From Pseudomonas atagonensis (GTDB lineage: Bacteria > Pseudomonadota > Gammaproteobacteria > Pseudomonadales > Pseudomonadaceae), in the NCBI RefSeq assembly GCF_011369485.1, contig NZ_VXCA01000035.1, positions 2,202 through 66,201 of the forward strand: a DNA stretch of 64,000 nucleotides, given 5' to 3'. Each line of letters opens with the position of its first letter. The stretch's first letter is position 1. The position numbers and the translations under genes are program-made. Below the pieces are notes generated by a model. It was not told where the DNA came from. It saw only the letters and a list, made by a program, of their open reading frames with translations, and made no database searches. This document shows, piece by piece, positions 62,258 through 64,000 of the stretch.

Positions 62258-63144
62258 GCCTTGTGCTCCAACAATTTCAGTCCCACCCAATAACGGGCGA
62301 ATTGGTACGCGCAACGTCCGTTGCGATTGCCGCGGCCGGTGGCCCAGCGCACGGCGAGGATGTCCAGCGCTTCGTCACGCTGCCAGCTCAAACCGGCCTT
62401 GGCCGCCAACTGGCCGATCCAGTGTTCAACGACGTTGAGGAAATGTTCTTGGGTAAACGGGTAAAACGACAGCCACAGGCCGAAACGGTCCGACAGCGCG
62501 ATTTTGTCTTCCACCGCTTCGCTCGGGTGCAATTCGCCATCGACGCGTTTCCAGTTTTCGTTGTCGCTTTCCTTCTCCGGCACCAAGTGGCGACGGTTGG
62601 AAGTGGCGTACAGCAAAACGTTGTCCGGCGCCTGCTCCAGCGAGCCGTCGAGCACGCTTTTCAACACGCGGTAATCGCCTTCGCCAGACTCGAACGACAA
62701 ATCATCACAGAACAGCACGAAACGCTGCGGCAGCTTGGCGATCTGTTCGACCACCCGTGGCAGGTCGGCCAAGTGATCGCGCTCGATTTCGATCAGGCGC
62801 AATCCGGCCTTGGCGTGCTCGGCCAGCAGCGCCCGCACCAGCGAGGATTTGCCGGTCCCGCGAGAGCCCCACAACAACGCATGGTTGGCGGGCATGCCGT
62901 CGAGAAACTGTTGTGTGTTGCGCCCCAGTTGCTCCAGTTGCCGATCGACCCCGATCAGGTCGGACAGGCGCATGTCGAGGCTGACTTCCAGGGGCAGCAG
63001 ATAGCCGCTGCGACCATCGCGCTGCCAGCGCGCGGCGAGGCACGTGTTCCAGTCGATAAGCGGACGCGGCGCCGGCAGCAGCGGCTCGATCCGCGCCAGA
63101 ACCGACTCGGCGCGTTCAAGAAAAGCATTCAATCGGGAATCCAC
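62254..63144 (-). CDS. AAA-type ATPase (DUF815 family)
   Basis: A 296-residue P-loop ATPase. Walker A is GSRGTGKSSLVRALL, Walker B is RFVLFCDDLSFE, and the ATP sensor region is NVLLYATSNRRHLVP. It matches the DUF815 family, whose partners are unknown. It starts at a GTG (63144) behind GAGGAG and is translationally coupled to the downstream fRMsr gene. That link is odd and suggests a shared job in protein or amino-acid stress, which is inference. Confidence 0.88.
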   Translation of the reverse strand: MDSRLNAFLERAESVLARIEPLLPAPRPLIDWNTCLAARWQRDGRSGYLLPLEVSLDMRLSDLIGVDRQLEQLGRNTQQFLDGMPANHALLWGSRGTGKSSLVRALLAEHAKAGLRLIEIERDHLADLPRVVEQIAKLPQRFVLFCDDLSFESGEGDYRVLKSVLDGSLEQAPDNVLLYATSNRRHLVPEKESDNENWKRVDGELHPSEAVEDKIALSDRFGLWLSFYPFTQEHFLNVVEHWIGQLAAKAGLSWQRDEALDILAVRWATGRGNRNGRCAYQFARYWVGLKLLEHKA

Positions 63145-63310
63145 GTCTTCTCCTCGGGCACGTTCACAGTGATGATGGCGATACAGCGACGACTCACAGA
63201 CCTCAAATCCGTTCTGCGCCCTTGTTACAAGGCGATTCGGGAACCTCGGAATCGATACATGATCGACTATGCTTGAGCAGCGAAGGGAAACGGAAGTGGT
63301 TCAACACCCC

Positions 63311-64000
63311 ATGGATATCAAATTCACCCACCGGCTGTCTTACAAGCAAGCCAGGCTTACCGTGCTGGTCGGGTTCATTCTGGGCACGCTGCTCAGCCTG
63401 CTGCAAATCGGCATCGATTATGCCAGTGAAGACGCCTCCATCAACCGTGAAATCCTCTCGTTGCTGGAAATCAGCCACAATCCGGCCTCGCGTATCGCCT
63501 ACAACATCGACGCAGAACTGGCGCAGGAACTCACGCTGGGTCTGTTGCGCTCGCCAGCGATCATTTCCGCTCACCTGACCGACAACAACAATACCGTGCT
63601 GGCCAGCGTCAAACGCCCCGAGTCGCAAAGCAATTACCGGGTCATCAGCGACTTTCTGTTCGGCGCCAAACGCCAGTTCGAAGACCGCCTCTATCTCGAC
63701 CACTTGCCCAACGAATCCCTCGGCGTACTCAGCCTGGAAGTCGACACCTTTGCCTTCGGCAGCCGTTTTCTGCGGCGGGCCGAAGTCACCCTGCTCAATG
63801 GCTTCGCCCGCAGCCTGATTCTGACCGGCATCCTGCTCGCGCTGTTTTACGTGATGCTGACCAAGCCGCTGGTGCGGGTGATTCGTGAACTCAGCGGCCG
63901 CGATCCGCGCAGCGCCGAACCGACAACGCTTGAATGCCCGGCCGGGCACGGCAACGACGAGATCGGCGTGCTGGTCAAAGTCGCCAATCAGCAATTCGAA
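63311..64000 (+). CDS. N-terminus of a membrane sensor protein, cut by window edge
   Basis: The first 230 residues only. Membrane helix 1 (about 17-36, LTVLVGFILGTLLSLLQIGI), a periplasmic sensor of about 125 residues, helix 2 (about 166-186, SLILTGILLALFYVMLTKPL), then a HAMP-like stretch. This layout resembles BifA and other diguanylate-cyclase/phosphodiesterase sensors of Pseudomonas, but no GGDEF or EAL residue is in view. The ATG at 63311 lacks a clear ribosome site; in-frame starts at 63269 (ATG) and 63296 (GTG) are alternatives. Class beyond a sensor is uncertain. Confidence 0.75.
   Translation, partial: MDIKFTHRLSYKQARLTVLVGFILGTLLSLLQIGIDYASEDASINREILSLLEISHNPASRIAYNIDAELAQELTLGLLRSPAIISAHLTDNNNTVLASVKRPESQSNYRVISDFLFGAKRQFEDRLYLDHLPNESLGVLSLEVDTFAFGSRFLRRAEVTLLNGFARSLILTGILLALFYVMLTKPLVRVIRELSGRDPRSAEPTTLECPAGHGNDEIGVLVKVANQQFE

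Noticed and set aside
1..64000. CRISPR arrays, tRNA or rRNA genes, insertion sequences, prophage
   Set aside because: I saw no regularly spaced repeats, no cloverleaf or rRNA sequence, and no transposase or phage structural genes. The YqjE 'holin' and the XhlA-like protein are not accompanied by phage genes.

Overview
This window is a chromosomal segment of a fluorescent Pseudomonas, most likely of the P. fluorescens group. The reasons are the GC-rich codon use, a pyoverdine locus with pvdS and pvdL, PvdS-type iron-starvation boxes, REPIN-type palindrome pairs, and an acyclic-terpene (atu) operon of Pseudomonas type. The species assignment is inference. I see no rRNA, tRNA, CRISPR array, insertion sequence or prophage. 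The exact subgroup cannot be told from this segment.

Region 1 (1-26,000) is the pyoverdine chromophore locus. On the minus strand are an MbtH-like gene (cut by the window edge), pvdH, and the 13-kb NRPS gene pvdL. The sigma-factor gene pvdS diverges from pvdL, and a hydroxyornithine-acyltransferase-like gene (PvdY type) follows. Four sites of the form TAAAT/TAATT-N16-CGT stand before mbtH, pvdH, pvdL and the PvdY-like gene, and a Fur-box-like promoter stands before pvdS. This gives a complete Fur -> PvdS -> pvd circuit readable from the DNA. Between pvdH and pvdL sit a GNAT acetyltransferase, an OmpR/QseC-type two-component system, a low-GC hemopexin-repeat protein, a three-gene periplasmic thiol-redox operon (dsbD, a TlpA-like gene, dsbG) and an alpha/beta hydrolase.

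Region 2 (26,000-35,300) is the atuR regulator and the atuABCDEF operon for citronellol/geraniol catabolism. Two 16-bp inverted-copy operators lie in the divergent promoter region. The atuG and atuH genes that follow in P. aeruginosa are absent here.

Region 3 (35,200-47,100) holds housekeeping and signalling genes: an exonuclease, ppnP, a MOSC protein, cheV with a readable FliA (sigma-28) promoter, a protein that looks like an HPt domain without its histidine, a NarX/LuxR-type two-component pair, a lipid kinase, molybdenum-cofactor genes (moeA, moaB, mobA), a small lipoprotein, a pseudouridine synthase, a small gene under a near-consensus LexA box, and a glutaredoxin-like protein.

Region 4 (47,200-64,000) holds a Kef-type antiporter, amtB without glnK, an elaB/yqjE/yqjK-like membrane trio, an EAL phosphodiesterase with a C-terminal sensor domain, a dGTPase, a BvgA/BvgS-type phosphorelay, an HD-GYP protein with a large insertion, a free-Met-sulfoxide reductase coupled to an AAA ATPase, and the start of a membrane sensor protein. 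Two or three cyclic-di-GMP enzymes around a Bvg-type phosphorelay suggest a lifestyle-switch signalling cluster. That last point is inference.
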